NCBI GenBank assembly: GCA_951799405.1
Contig: CATOGX010000092.1
Location: 31,117-95,116 of the forward strand
Source of the DNA: Agapetus fuscipes
Lineage: Eukaryota; Arthropoda; Insecta; Trichoptera; Glossosomatidae
DNA length: 64,000 nt
Direction: 5' to 3'
Shown: positions 21,001-31,659 of the stretch, in pieces
Position numbering within the stretch: position 1 is the first letter of the stretch
Layout: every line of letters begins with the position of its first letter
Position numbers and translations under genes: made by a program
Notes under the pieces: generated by a model
Told to the model about the DNA's origin: nothing
The model's database searches: none
The model's input: only the letters and a program-made list of their open reading frames with translations

Positions 21001-21646
21001 TTGGCCAAAATTCTACATAATCAATACTGACATAGCGCTTCGACAACGACAACGACTCTTGTCCAAAACCATGACTGTAATATCTTTTTAAATACTCAAT
21101 AATAAGATTTTTGTCTCTCTTGTAGATTTTCATGAGCTCTCTGCACGGGAGAATAAGCCCGTCCTGGAGCACAGTGGCCTGCATGAATGCCAGCGAGCAG
21201 AGCGGCAGGAACAGGACGGCAGAGCTTAACTTGTATTGTTTAAGTATTTTCACATAAAACTCTTCAGCTAGCTTTTCATCCTTCAGATACAAACTGAACA
21301 AGGACAGCATCTTGCAGCGAGTCTTGTAGGTGGCGCATGGGAAGATGTTTTGGATGAGATAGTCGGGGTTTGCGTGCGCTGCATCTTCTCCTTTGAAGAA
21401 CTGGGTGCATTTGAGGGCGGTAGCGACTATCATGGAGTTTTCTGATTTAAAGAGTTCGCAGACAACTTCTGGCTTGTAGAAGCGCTGAGCTAGACGAGCG
21501 ATGTAGAGTTGGCGCAACTGTGGCTGCTCGGCGAGACCCTGCACGGCTTCAAGAGACAGTTCGGATTCCCTGGCTTGGGCGACCAGCTTGTTGAGATACT
21601 TCTGCCTCTCCCCAAGGGAGGATCCCTCCAACACTAAAGGAGCCAT
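18038..21646 (-). CDS. large protein of unknown function (1202 aa, single coding exon)
   Basis: An uninterrupted frame of 1202 codons with balanced codon use in AT-rich surroundings marks this as a real host gene. I do not recognise the family. The protein looks almost wholly alpha-helical, with many leucine-rich amphipathic stretches, no signal peptide, no obvious membrane segment and no catalytic motif. A HEAT/ARM-like or other helical-repeat fold is possible but unproven. The start is set at MAPLVLEGSSLGERQKYL (21646) rather than the in-frame ATG 33 bases upstream. The reason is that TTTTGTGCATTTTACAG|G on the minus strand (ending about 21667) is a good splice acceptor that would remove the earlier ATG. 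A 5' non-coding exon should therefore lie further upstream. A 47-bp minisatellite sits just beyond, in the presumed intron. Confidence 0.85.
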   Translation of the reverse strand: MAPLVLEGSSLGERQKYLNKLVAQARESELSLEAVQGLAEQPQLRQLYIARLAQRFYKPEVVCELFKSENSMIVATALKCTQFFKGEDAAHANPDYLIQNIFPCATYKTRCKMLSLFSLYLKDEKLAEEFYVKILKQYKLSSAVLFLPLCSLAFMQATVLQDGLILPCRELMKIYKRDKNLIIEYLKRYYSHGFGQESLSLSKRYVSIDYVEFWPIFAQDFPDVFLDFFNDVRTKISPTFGYRTSLVLCKSDPQKIVDNINDYICFLNHQAIIDSFKGEKFDKIIFNLTKYADKDHFYNNYNATKLLGHMKPEYRIIYWMKLYAEKYDGASLLDNQNVNPEEFKYLPKNLRTTWAQKKLKNYSKAKDDFDEGYYLKCLTPDIAMPRFYFLKDNTTVTDARLDILRHMIACCKINNDTDCLLQVMKNVAKKHRNDLEMLRYGFLNELMTVFKLHQLSAEHWNVIDEMLEIMYYNKDIEVNYRQAFIVEILQESLHFRILNKLPYDAIIDKLLAFEIRSLNMITDIPEYHRAILNSFYTKMEVVIRQDLKSHTAENYLYLILLSIKTWNEKNKSQQRLVVQEKWLMELLRLWVAAADSDKRSNVFSMLDFQVEIRNEFVNEVFKFNFNQEKAYNYLKHNDRVLLDNIDLLLRDSLPMYRSQYIGYVRFYQKIRAYCVDSLGRAIIDKLHEKVKEKRGIEQSGSLVQLSWLLDLKTYEQFITPFIPAETKIDITNKDADEYQRTEVITKNIKFINPPISFEMISKIARDDYLKFALPSLLSLPFKKASQPGISFIQTLLSSPVSVKKHGVRLAYFLYPDSLLLPTYSRLWQAEPNSSIRQVVFNKLMHSFQNEHDPVVQKQYFDLIMDCLKTFEEKDQGSFQFLKSISPIPPQFVNEFCTASWRAMKRLSASNVDVDSAMIGFTSTLWQFVDLLGEEFCQEMVNEFLYVYSTDDSAVSTNLLAFIIHYLVNLKSAELQEAHIQKTCQAFGKFVTDCWDLKPESNFPYRQTVKYFIEESCNQCINFHSAKNLINFLQALSEMMRKALPLEAAFELNLKLLLSKSYLGLKRDFDKTPDDPLDFLENYGKMMSSSLDEYISRYGILINTYFRTVAADFTVDVVLYLCDDSGPSLLRIVGGVLDQSKRNESLLLAISLLNRIKATNKTRGTPQLKAILKIIIENGDLAVKMILNEGTHLSAIELFGQTN

Positions 21647-21659
21647 CTTGAAATCCGAG

Positions 21660-21690
21660 ATCACGCCTGTAAAATGCACAAAAATGTTTC
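21660..21690 (-). promoter_or_regulatory. probable splice acceptor of a 5'UTR intron
   Basis: The minus strand reads a T-rich tract and TTTTACAG|GCGTGATC, 20 bases before the chosen ATG of the 1202-aa gene. The donor was not identified. Confidence 0.5.
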
Positions 21691-21774
21691 ATGAGCCCTT
21701 GTTTCTTTACACATGAAATGTTAAAGGTAAGAGAGGGGAAGTAGCCTGACAAAATAATGGCTTGATTAGCACGC

Positions 21775-21948
21775 AGCTGCAAGGAACTGCCATAACTGCT
21801 TCTGCCCCAGCAGCAAGCTCCAGCTGCAAGGAACTGCCATAACTGCTTCTGCCCCAGCAGCAAGCTCCAGCTGCAAGGAACTGCCATAACTGCTTCTGCC
21901 CCAGCAGCAAGCTCCAGCTGCAAGGAACTGCCATAACTGCTTCAGGAA
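21775..21948. repeat. 47-bp minisatellite (about 3.7 units)
   Basis: The unit contains AGCTGCAAGGAACTGCCATA and ACTGCTTCTGCCCCAGCAGC. The copies at 21781, 21828, 21875 and 21922 are nearly identical. All frames are open, so the overlapping short minus-strand frames are artefacts. Confidence 0.95.
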
Positions 21949-23013
21949 GAACTTGTTTTCTTTTGTGGTCGCCAAATTAAACATACAATGAATGAAGATC
22001 ACATTGTTCTACAGGTTACTCACTGTTCCGATGGTCAGATCATCAGACGAATAATGCCGATATCAGTGAGCGATCACGATGAAATAAAATAAATGTGTGA
22101 GATAGATTCCTGACGATTTTTCCTGCTACGTCACGACGCGTGTTAGTTAGAAAATGTAATGCAAGCGGTAATTGCCTTATATTATTATATTATATTAATT
22201 AATGATTTCTATACAGCTTACAAGGCGGATAATCGGTCACAGAGTTATCATTTCTTATTGCTCAATATTATTATTGTCGCACATTTGCACAAAATGAACT
22301 CTTGTGAAAACAGCCTCCAAAGATAGCCCCCTATGCTGTAAACAAAAACTTTTCCCCAAATGTAGGGAAAATAAAACGTACATTTCAAGAAACTTTGTCT
22401 ATGGTTAGGGAGCCACAAAAAAGCGCGAAATCGAAAAATTCAAAAACTAACTTCATTAAAATTTGGATTTTTTAATAAAAACACACAAAAATAACGTAAA
22501 ATGTGCAGAGAAAACAAAAATTCAGTTCACAAAATGACCACAAAATCTTATGCTTAGATTTATAAATTTTAATAATGTACTTAGGTTGGTAAATAATAAG
22601 TAGAAGACATGTATTTAAGTATTTTGATATTGTTATAAATTCAAAAAGTTGACAAGGTCTCAACTGTAAGTAAATTTTGATAATATTGTTTTAAGTACAA
22701 ACTTTGCTTCATTTAAAAAAAGAAGGGGGTTATTAAGGGGATCAGTCCCAATACAACTTCGATTAAAATGAATTATTAAAAAATTCATATGGATAAAACA
22801 TACTTTTAATTAATTTATTTTAAATAAGTGAATTAAAATTATGTTTAATCCATTTGAATTTTCAAATAAATAAAAAAGGACTTTCACTGCAACAGAACAC
22901 TAAAAATTGATTAAAATTGTTTAGGTACTTTCTTTATTATTACACGTACAATGACATAAAAAGTAAAGGTTGATTTTGTTTGCAAACTGATAAATATCTG
23001 CACAGATCACAGT
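21949..23013. other. AT-rich intergenic sequence upstream of the large gene
   Basis: It probably contains the promoter and first exon of the minus-strand gene, but no core element can be assigned. At 22300-22370 a segment (minus strand GGGGGCTATCTTTGGAGGC) resembles 36790-36835, which marks a diverged repeat. Confidence 0.4.
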
Positions 23014-23312
23014 CCGGTCGATAGCTCAGTTGGTAGAGTGCTTGCATTCCATGCCGTGAGCTCGGTTCGAATCCCGTCGAGGTGAGGGTGTCAGAAATAA
23101 TTTCCCGTTTCGGTGTTTATTTCAAACCCCAAAATAAAAATACCGGCAAGGTTTACTCAGCCTTCACAAGAAATGAGTACCAGCCCTCTCGGGAGCTGGG
23201 AAAACCCCACTTCTTCTGAAGTGGTTGGCGTAAGGCCGGCCACCTTACCTGTAAAAAAAAATAGGTCCAACTCGCCACATGCGACACTATATGTGTAGCT
23301 TAGTTGCGTTTT
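23014..23312 (+). mobile_element. tRNA-derived SINE, family 2
   Basis: The tRNA-like head has an A box TAGCTCAGTTGG (23022-23033) and a B box GGTTCGAATCC (23064-23074). The body has GAGGGTGTCAGAAATAATTTC, AAGGTTTACTCAGCCTTCAC and GGCCGGCCACCTTACCTGT. The end is TAGCTTAGTTGCG followed by a T run. The acceptor stem does not pair as in a working tRNA and the body continues downstream, so it is a SINE rather than a tRNA gene. Related copies lie near 30.0, 31.7, 46.8 and 47.1 kb. Confidence 0.88.
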
Positions 23313-24313
23313 TTTTTTATCAAAAAATGAGGCCACTGATTTGACGTATTTTTCCTAATTTAATTTCTATAAAAAATATTTGTGGCTTGACTCACAGAAC
23401 TTATAATGATTATGATGGTATGAATAAAAGTAAAATTTTTGAAAACTTCGAAATAGATTGTATCAAAATACCAATATTTTTTAAATATAGCTCCTCTTTG
23501 TCAGAACTGTTAAAAATGTATAGTTTCTTTGATTTATGTTAATTTAGGCTAAGTCAGTGAATTATTAATGATCGCAAATTTTACGTAGCTATAGCCGATA
23601 TAGGTACACCTGAAGACTGTTAACGTTTACATTTTTAACCGTTCTGTTCAGTGAGAACCGCGAGAAGGTGGGAGCTTTTCCCTCACCGGGAGTGGATAGG
23701 AAGGAAATTGTTATTATGGCCAGACATGTTGGTTTTTTTAAAATCATGATGAAAGTGATAATTGTACATACATAATTTTAAAATAAAAATAAAATATTTA
23801 AATATAACTTTTACTCAACAAGGGTCACGTGGTGGGCGCAATACCTACGTGACCTCACCTCGTTAAAAACATAGAAAGCCACAACATAAATAGATAATTG
23901 TTACGTTTTAATACATGGTCTTCATAAATATAGGTTGATAGATTAAGGTTATAAATAAATATATGATAGTATATAAGTTATATTATATTTACTAGATCTA
24001 TATAAAAGGTTATATTTACAAGTTTAACCCACGGAATTTGTTTTACTACGATTTTTTAATTGACAGGTTCTAACATTCGAAAAATTAAAACGATGTTTTT
24101 GTATTAATGTATGCTGAATATTTTGTATTTAAGAAATCCATTGATACGGTTTTGCCATCAATTATATAAAAGGTTGTCAATGTTACGGTGCTTTACGAAT
24201 AATACCAAATAAAATAAGCTTAAAAAGGTGGATACGGATGGTATAGAAAAAGAAGAATGGAGTAAATTAAAAAGAAAGGCTTATCAACAAATAAACAATT
24301 CATATAGGCATGA
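23313..24313. other. AT-rich intergenic sequence
   Basis: No gene was recognised. It may contain the 3' end of the transposon encoding the minus-strand transposase that starts at 24314, but no terminal inverted repeat was found. Confidence 0.4.
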
Positions 24314-26338
24314 TTATTGACAAAGAAAGCAGTGAAGATGTTCTCGTTCATTGCTATTATATTGTAATCCAGCAAATGTCGCACAATCATAATGCAACCA
24401 TCTGCGGCATCGGCTACAAGCTACCCAATTCTCTCCATTCTCTCCGAAACCACATTTCAGACAAATGTCTTTCATATCATCGGAAAAGATCAAGCAACTT
24501 TCTTGAAGTTCAATACGGAATAATGTAGGATTAAATTCATCCTTGATTGGCAAATTCTTAATAATGCATTTCGCAAAATACAATAAAAATACTCCACAAC
24601 TGTGATTATCGGTTTGTCTCGGATAATTATTTACTTCATGTAAAGTCCATCTAATAACATCTATTGTACGCGTTGTACTTCTGCGTTCGTTGTATCTTTT
24701 TAAAAAACCGACAAATTTATTTTTTATTATTTTACCTTCTTTAGGATCTTGCAAATGAGGTGCCGAGTCGTAATAAAAAAAACGTTTATCTTTTAAAAAT
24801 GCCACTCCCAAAGTCCAGTGAGAATCCCTCACGTTAAATGGCAATAATAAAACTTGAGTAGTTTCATTTATTGTTAAAGATACATTGTCAAAAATTTTCT
24901 TTGCATTTAAAATATACGCTCTACAATAATCGCTGGCTAAAGCTTGGATTGTAGTATCAGTGCCAATAAATAAATTTAATATAAACTCTGTTACAAAATT
25001 ATCTAACCAGATCCCATAGTTAAGAGTGTTAAAACTCTCGCTGTACAAAATATGTCTTCCTTTTTTCGCCACAACGTATGAAACATTGGTCAAAGAATTA
25101 CTGTAGTATCTTATGTCGTTAACTAAATTATTATCTAAGAAATTGTACTTCGGAAAATCCATCGATGGTGAAGAGACATGTTTTGTGAGTGTACGTGATT
25201 GCGACTCATTTGCAAAATCAATATCAGTATTGGTGAGATCGACTATTAACGAAGGATCAAAATTTTCCTTATTAAATAATTTATTTTTTTTCCACGTAGG
25301 CGCAGAAAATGAATTATTGTTGGCGTTTTTGGTATTCTTCTTTTTCCATTCTTCCAAAACTCCATGGAAATTATTGTCGTTGTTGATAAAATCAGTTTGA
25401 TCTTTATCTTTGTTATTATTCTTGGTTTTAATTTTGTTAGTTGGCTTTATATCCGGAAGAGGCGTGTTATTAGTATTAAGGTTGTTATTAGTTTTATAAT
25501 GAGAGGCGCATCTTTTTCGCGGAATTTTAAATTTGACTTCTTTAATCAGGGATTCTATTTTTTCACGCGTTGTTCTTATAAAACGTCCACATTTTAAAGG
25601 CAATTTGCCCTGCTCTATGGAGGACCCGATTAAATTAGATTTAATATCTCCAAACCAACTTTCTATGACGGCATTGCTATACCTCCCGGTAGGAGATGCA
25701 GCGGAATCATCTCTGTCGAGGATAGCCGTCCACATGGGTAGATAAGAGATATATTTTTTTAAAATCAATTTATTTAGTTTTAGAGAATAAAACGGATTGG
25801 GCGTGGTGGTTGTGTTAATGTTTTCGGTGATAAGAATTTTCCCAAAATCTTTATAAAATGGGCTATCTTTATAGATAACATTCGTTAAGTGTTCCTCCAT
25901 ATCTTCATTCATGGAAAGCTCTTCAATCCCGACATCGATTTTTTTACTTTCATTTTGAAAAAATGGTTTCTTTTTAACTGTGAATTTTTCCATCCATTGA
26001 TAAGAGTGTAAAAAAATATTTGTTCTAAATGTCGATGAAGTTATTATTGAAAAATTTCGCCACCATTCTTTGATAACACTGTATTCACTACAAAGTGAAA
26101 CCGCGGCTACGCATTCTTTCAGCATTTTTCTAATGTTAATCGATGCATTTGGCATTAGCTGGGCTATATCTTGGGACAACATTTTTTGAAAATGTGCACA
26201 GCAAAGGTGCAATGTTGTTATAGATTTAATTTTCTTAATTGCTCTTTGTTTTGAGTTAACAAAATCAAATGCTAAGCTCAAATAATCTATAACTTCCATA
26301 CTGTTCCACCCATGCATAACAGCATTTGATGAGTGCAA
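24314..26338 (-). pseudogene. Mutator-like transposase C-terminal part with Ulp1/C48 protease and PHD finger
   Basis: This continues the upstream transposase after the frameshift. CCAHF at residues 46-50 matches the CxxH found between the second and third catalytic residues in MULE transposases, and NAVIESWFG (E226) is the likely third acidic residue. Residues about 400-600 form a Ulp1-type cysteine protease: SHWTLGV with H507, YYDSAP with D524, Q575 and NHSCGVFLL with C581, in the order expected of the C48 family. Residues 626-674 are a PHD finger (CLKCG...CSRC..WLHYDC...CFLC). The annotated start is simply the first ATG after the shift. The otherwise open frame suggests a recently active copy. 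Confidence 0.8.
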
Positions 26339-27764
26339 AGCTAAAATCTGTCACCACTTTTTTAAAAAATGGCCATTTTTTGCATTCAGTTTTAAAAAAC
26401 AACAACCACATTTGTATCGATTCGGCCGAATGCCTATTAGTCAATAATTCCGCGGCGGGTAAAATTAAATTATTGTAGTGCACGGCTATGGCATAATAAT
26501 AAATCCGTTCATGGCGCGGGTCATTCTTAAGCTTACGTAAAATTCCACCCGTGGCATCTAAATACGCGATGCATGGACCAATTGATTTGATAATATCTAC
26601 CTGTTCTAAGCTAAATAAAACAATAAATAGAGGCGAACCGATATGCCTAATAAATCTTTCCGGTGTGGATTTATTATTTTCATTTATTTGCATTTTATAT
26701 ACATCCAAAAAATCGTCTTTATCCCAATCACTTTCTGAAATCTTTTCTGATCTTATCTTTCTGATAACATCATGCGATTTGATATCTCCCAAATTGTATT
26801 CTTTCAACAATTCGGGATCTGCGGTTTTAACCTTTTCGGTGGCAAATTTAGATGGGTATTTTAACTTCAATTCTTCTTTGTAAATATTTCTTTCGTAGCC
26901 TTTGACATAACGCGTCATAAATTGATTGTGAGATTTGTTATCCATAACTTTCCCAATAAAAGTTATGGGATTGACAATTTTCACATTTGGTTTTTTGGAA
27001 AGCGTCAAAGTAAACTTTCTACACCCCTTATGGATGCAATACACATAAATTCTAAGAAAATATGTTTTTATTTGTGCGGTATTTAATTTCGCTCTTCTAA
27101 TGGAACAAACACAGGAAAACATGGCATCCATCTTTTCTTTTAGAAAAAAAGTGTATTTTTCAACTATCAATTTTGAATCAGAAGTAAAAAAAATGGTCCA
27201 TGTACTATAAGGAATTTCTAATTTGAATATGTCTCCATTTTGGGCATCAAACATATTAAGTTTATTTTGTTCCAACGTGATTGCAGTTGGAAGTTTTGCG
27301 TCATCTATATCATTTTTAATATACTCCGGAATTATATACGGTAAGACCAAAGGGGTTTCGCGTATATTACAAGGAATTCGTGAGTAATCTTCTTCATTTA
27401 TTTTTAAAATGGATTTATTTTTGGGTATTTTAGGACTCTCAGCAGGTTTATTATTTATAAAAGTTAAGGTAGAATTATTATTATCGCGTATTGAAGACGG
27501 CGTTGAATGACTTTTATTTTTAGATTCTCCCTCTAACATAGTTAGTTTTATTTGATCTTTATTTGTTCGCCAGAACTTTAAAATATATGTTATGTTAGTA
27601 AATGTAATACTTAAGCCTAATTTTAAACAAACTTTTGACGCATTTGAATTTTTATGTCTGCATTTTAAAGTTAAATTTACTTGTTCGAACCCGTCAAATA
27701 TTTCTAGGAGAGCGGAAGAAAAACTGTCGATAGAAATAGCTTTTTTGTTATTTTTAAAAGACAT
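26265..27764 (-). pseudogene. Mutator-like transposase, N-terminal part
   Basis: This 499-residue frame has the first two acidic catalytic residues of a DDE transposase in MULE-like contexts: YLDATGG (D403) and VVTDFSFAL (D473). The N-terminal 390 residues include cysteine and histidine residues (CRHKN, CVCSI, YCIHKGC) that could form a DNA-binding zinc finger. After D473 the frame runs off into about 25 unrelated residues, because one extra A in ATCAAATGC near 26330 shifts the frame. The true continuation is in the overlapping frame. It would act in the nucleus to cut and join transposon ends. The exact subfamily is not certain. Confidence 0.75.
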
Positions 27765-28514
27765 TGTAAATTAATATATATAAATATGATTACCGAAACG
27801 CGATTTAAGTATTTCACGATGGTTTTATTGATTACGCGATAAAAAAAAACTATTACTTCAGTATATTTTTACACAGTACGGTGATAGTACAGTGTAAGCC
27901 TAAATACTTCAGTATGTTTATAAAACAGCGAACATAAGATAAAATGAACAGAAATCAAATAGAATAATAAGAGAGTTAAATTAATTTAAAATATCTAGGA
28001 GATGCGTATATACATATATAAATGGATAATGATAAAAACAGTGTGAGGATGAGCTGTGTGTATATATGTAAATAAATGATAAAAACAATGTAATAGGTCA
28101 AAAGTACGAGAAATTTCTCACGTGTTATCCTGGAGATTGCTCTGGAGGAAATGAAAAAGTTCTTTCCATGTGCATCCCTATTATATATAGGCAGGCAAAC
28201 AAAGAAACTGCAAAAAAAACGACTAACCGGAAAACTAGGATGCAATTTCATACAATTATTTATTTAAAAAATTACAGCTTTAGTAAATTTTTACGTAGGT
28301 ATATTTTATTTATTTATTTCTCAAATATTGTCGCCTTACAAGGCATCTTCATCTTCGGTGAATACTCAGTACTTAAAAGTCTATTTTATTTTAGTCATTT
28401 CGTTGTTCCATTCGCCATTTGTGATTCCAAAAAATCCGAACCACAAATAAGCGACATGTATCGGTTAGGTAATACATACCAGATTCTTTTTTACTTTGAT
28501 AAAATGAAATTGGT
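27765..28514. other. AT-rich intergenic sequence
   Basis: It holds the presumed 5' region of the Mutator-like gene. The motif TACTTCAGTAT occurs twice (about 27856 and 27905). No host gene is seen. Confidence 0.4.
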
Positions 28515-29735
28515 ATGAGGCAGACCCCCTTCTGTATGCAAACTAGGACTTTGTAATGGGGTAAACTTTTTAGTTATATTTTGAAAAAGTAACGTCTGAT
28601 TATTATTTTTAAAATTTTAAGAATCACAGCCTTTTTTCTAATTTTAACCCTTTGACTACCAAGAAAATAACGAAAACATTTTGTATGGAAAAAAAATCAC
28701 TTTGTATGGTGGCTATACTTATGATTAACATTTTGGAAAAAATAATGATGGCAATATATAAGTTATTATTATTTTTTAACATACGTTTTACATTATTTTT
28801 TTATTAACCCTCTAACTGCCGAGAATTTTCCCATTATTTTTTTCTTTTATATGGCAACTCCCTAAACCGAGATCATGATGAAGAAATGATTATAATTATT
28901 AGATAGCACTACTTTATAAATGGATTCAAATTACTTTTAAGAAAAATCGTTGGAGCTGTTTTCGAGAAAATCGCATTTAAAAATTTCAGCTCTTGGGAAG
29001 CCATCTTGAATTTTTAAAAAAGTAAAAAGTCTTTGAGTATGAATTTAAGTAATAAAGTTTTTCTTTATATCAAATCTAAAACAACTTTAAATATCTTGCA
29101 TTTTATTGGGTTTTTGTAATATTTTCGATTTAAAATTTCAGGTCGTGTAAACGGTGCTTTACATTTATTTTTTCAAAAATTTTTTTTTGTAAATTTGTAG
29201 AAATTTATGTTGTCCATAATATTGTAGAACATTATATTTTTGTTGACCCCTTAACTTTCGAGAAAATCACAATCGTTTGTTTTTTTCATATTGCAATCCA
29301 TAGACATAGATTAGTAAGAGTGTTGCCATAACTAATTTATTAAGTTAAAAAGTAATTAGTGGCAACTCTGAAAATTAAAGAAAAATTCTTCGAACCGTTT
29401 TTGAGAAATGTGCAATTTAATGTTTTTTTTGTATCACAGCCATCTTGAATTTTCAAGTTGGTGTAATGCCATGTTATTCATAATTAATACATGTCCAAAA
29501 AAGTTAATGTAGCCAAAATTTGGTATCTATAGGTCTTATAGGTACTTTGGAAAGTGACACACATACACACACACACACACACACATACAGACGGACGTTT
29601 TTGAAATATAGTGTTTGTTGGCATGTCCTGCACCAGGACAACTCATTTCCGTGAAAACCTAGAAAAAAAAAATTCACACCAAATCAAAACTTTCTTATAG
29701 CCTTCAGCTATAGCAAGAAAGTAAAAGTTTGTTAA
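28515..29735 (+). repeat. 1.2-kb interspersed repeat, copy 1
   Basis: It resembles 38185-39275 in reverse orientation across its length: the GTATGCAAACTAGGACTTTGTA end, the ACACACACAC microsatellite, ACGGACGTTTTTGAAA, GTCCTGCACCAGGACAACTC, and the end AGCTATAGCAAGAAAGT. It is non-coding and the element class is unknown. Confidence 0.75.
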
Positions 29736-29985
29736 ACGGAGATGGAAGGATAAAAGGAGAAAACGAAAACATTTGGTTTTCCGCTTCTTGTGATCTCTGC
29801 TGCTATAAATCATAAATTGCAACCATTCTTCTAAACTAAAACTTAAAGTAATGAGTCAGTGCTCGGCAATCTTTTTGCTTCCGTAAACATTTCGTTTTTC
29901 TGGTTTTTAATAATTTGAAGTAAAAGAGAAAATAATTTTCTTTGTAACATAACACCTATACACACTGATGGCTTGTAACGCAGGA

Positions 29986-30475
29986 AGCTACACATATAGT
30001 GTAACTTCCTGCTTGCGTTATAGCCGAAGGGGTCGCATGTGGAAATTCGGGACCTATCTTTTTTTACGGGTAAGGGGGACGGCCTCACACCATCCACTTC
30101 AGTTGAAACAGCCCGCCCAGCTCCCGAGGGGGATGTTTCTCAATTCTTGTGAAGGCGGAGTAAGCCTTGCCAGTTTTTATTTTGGGTTTGAAATAAACAC
30201 CGAAATAGGAAATCATTTCTGACACCCTCATTGACCCTCATGGCCGGTCCGTAGTCCAGTGATATCACTTCGAACTCGTAAATGCAGGAAGCAGGGAATC
30301 GAACTCTTCCTATCGGCATGGAATGCAAACATTCTACCAAATGAGCTATCGCTTTTTACAAACTTGGTCGTCACCTTAAAGCGCCAATTCTCAAGAAAGA
30401 CCCAGTTGCTGCAAAGCTGCACGTACCTTTAGTGACCAGTCTTTGTTACAGGTATATGGAACGGTTCAGGGAACG
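29986..30475 (-). mobile_element. SINE mosaic: family 2 copy with family 1 pieces
   Basis: On the minus strand a family 2 SINE spans about 30352 to 29986 (TAGCTCATTTGG A box, then the GAGGGTGTCAGAAATGATTTC body). Its tRNA part is interrupted at about 30242-30285 by a family 1 head in the opposite direction (GGTCCGTAGTCCAGTG on the plus strand). A family 1 body piece (TTGGTCGTC, CAATTCTCAAG) follows at 30360-30470. Confidence 0.7.
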
Positions 30476-30625
30476 GCGGCAGGAGTTGCAAGGTTTATGT
30501 TCATGTGAGTTTTTGCTTATGTGTATGCGCGAACCTACATGTGCCTGTCTGTGGGGATGCATTTAATATGAGCCTTAAATGTTAACATATCTTTGCAGCT
30601 TAGATTATAGATTATAGAAAGAAGG
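30475..30625 (+). mobile_element. RTE-like 3' end fragment
   Basis: GGAGTTGCAAGGTTTATGTTC through the tail GATTATAGATTATAG identifies the family's 3' end. Confidence 0.8.
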
Positions 30626-30825
30626 GGAGGGGGTATAAGGAAAGAAGAGGGGATGTATAAGGAAAGACAATGTTGTTAATTATATTATTTTCAGAATAGT
30701 ACAAATTTTTATGGATCTCAAGATTTTCGAAATAATTTTTCCTTAATTGGTATAAATTTATTTGTATAGATTTATTTTTAGGTTTTTGTTCTTTTTTATA
30801 TTTAAATGTAATTTATTATTCGTAT

Positions 30826-31020
30826 TCCTTGACTTATAGGTTGGTATGAGGCTGACCACCCATACTGTAAAATGGTTCATTTGAGGTTTGGATTTTATTT
30901 GTAAGTACACATTCAGCATTTGTAAGCGCGAACTGCACGTGTTGGTTTGTGGGCAAACATCTGAGAGCTTTAAATGAATATATCCTTGCAACTTAGATTA
31001 TGGATTATATTATTATTATA
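30826..31020 (+). mobile_element. RTE-like 3' end fragment
   Basis: It begins CCTTGACTTATAGGTTGGTATG and ends AACTTAGATTATGGATTATA, with an internal deletion of the middle part. Confidence 0.85.
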
Positions 31021-31659
31021 CTATAGATTGTTGGTACCTAATATTGTGTAGTAGTTTTAATTTGTGGGAGTGGAAATGAATGGTTTGACTCCATGACTTT
31101 TTGTATTTCTATGTTAGTTTTAAGTTAGCACCTGTCGATGGTGGATACTGCTCTACCAAACCTAGTCGTGTATTAAAAAATATAAACTCACAGTGAATTT
31201 AAACAAAGTTTTTTTTTTGTAAAGATGAACTTTCACGAAGCAACTGCTAAAAACCTAGATAATATGTGAATTTTTCACCCAGCGAAGAGCATCTTTGAAA
31301 AAAAAACATTCTTGTGAATGGGTAGTTGGCGATAACTGGATAGCGGGCATTTGGTTTTTCCTTTGGTATTGTTTTTGTCAAAGGAGCCTTTAGTAAAACT
31401 TCGTTGAAGCCGAACAACATGTTAAGAAAGGGAAAGCTTAGTCATGGTCTTTCCCATGTGTGTTTTTTTTATGAAATTATATTGACACATAAATATTAGC
31501 ATAAAATCATTATTTACTGATGTTTGTAAACATCAAAGTAACTTTATAAGAGGCTGAAAACGAACCTTTTCATTGCTATTTTTATGGGAACGAGATTTAT
31601 ATTTCTTTAGAAAAGGACTCATCCGGCATCCATCTGTGCAGTGCACTATGAGCTAATGC
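31021..31659. other. AT-rich sequence with a SINE scrap
   Basis: Near 31268-31300 TTTTTCACCCAGCGAAGAGC matches the body of SINE family 1. No gene was recognised in the remainder. Confidence 0.5.

Larger units (their letters stand above)
24314..27764 (-). mobile_element. Mutator-like (MULE/NOF- or Phantom-type) DNA transposon coding region
   Basis: Two overlapping minus-strand frames together encode a transposase with a C-terminal Ulp1 protease and PHD finger. They are separated by a one-base frameshift near 26330. Element ends and target duplication were not found, so only the coding span is given. Confidence 0.7.

Noticed and set aside
23014..23090. Functional tRNA gene
   Set aside because: A and B boxes are good, but the acceptor stem does not pair and a SINE body follows that recurs elsewhere.
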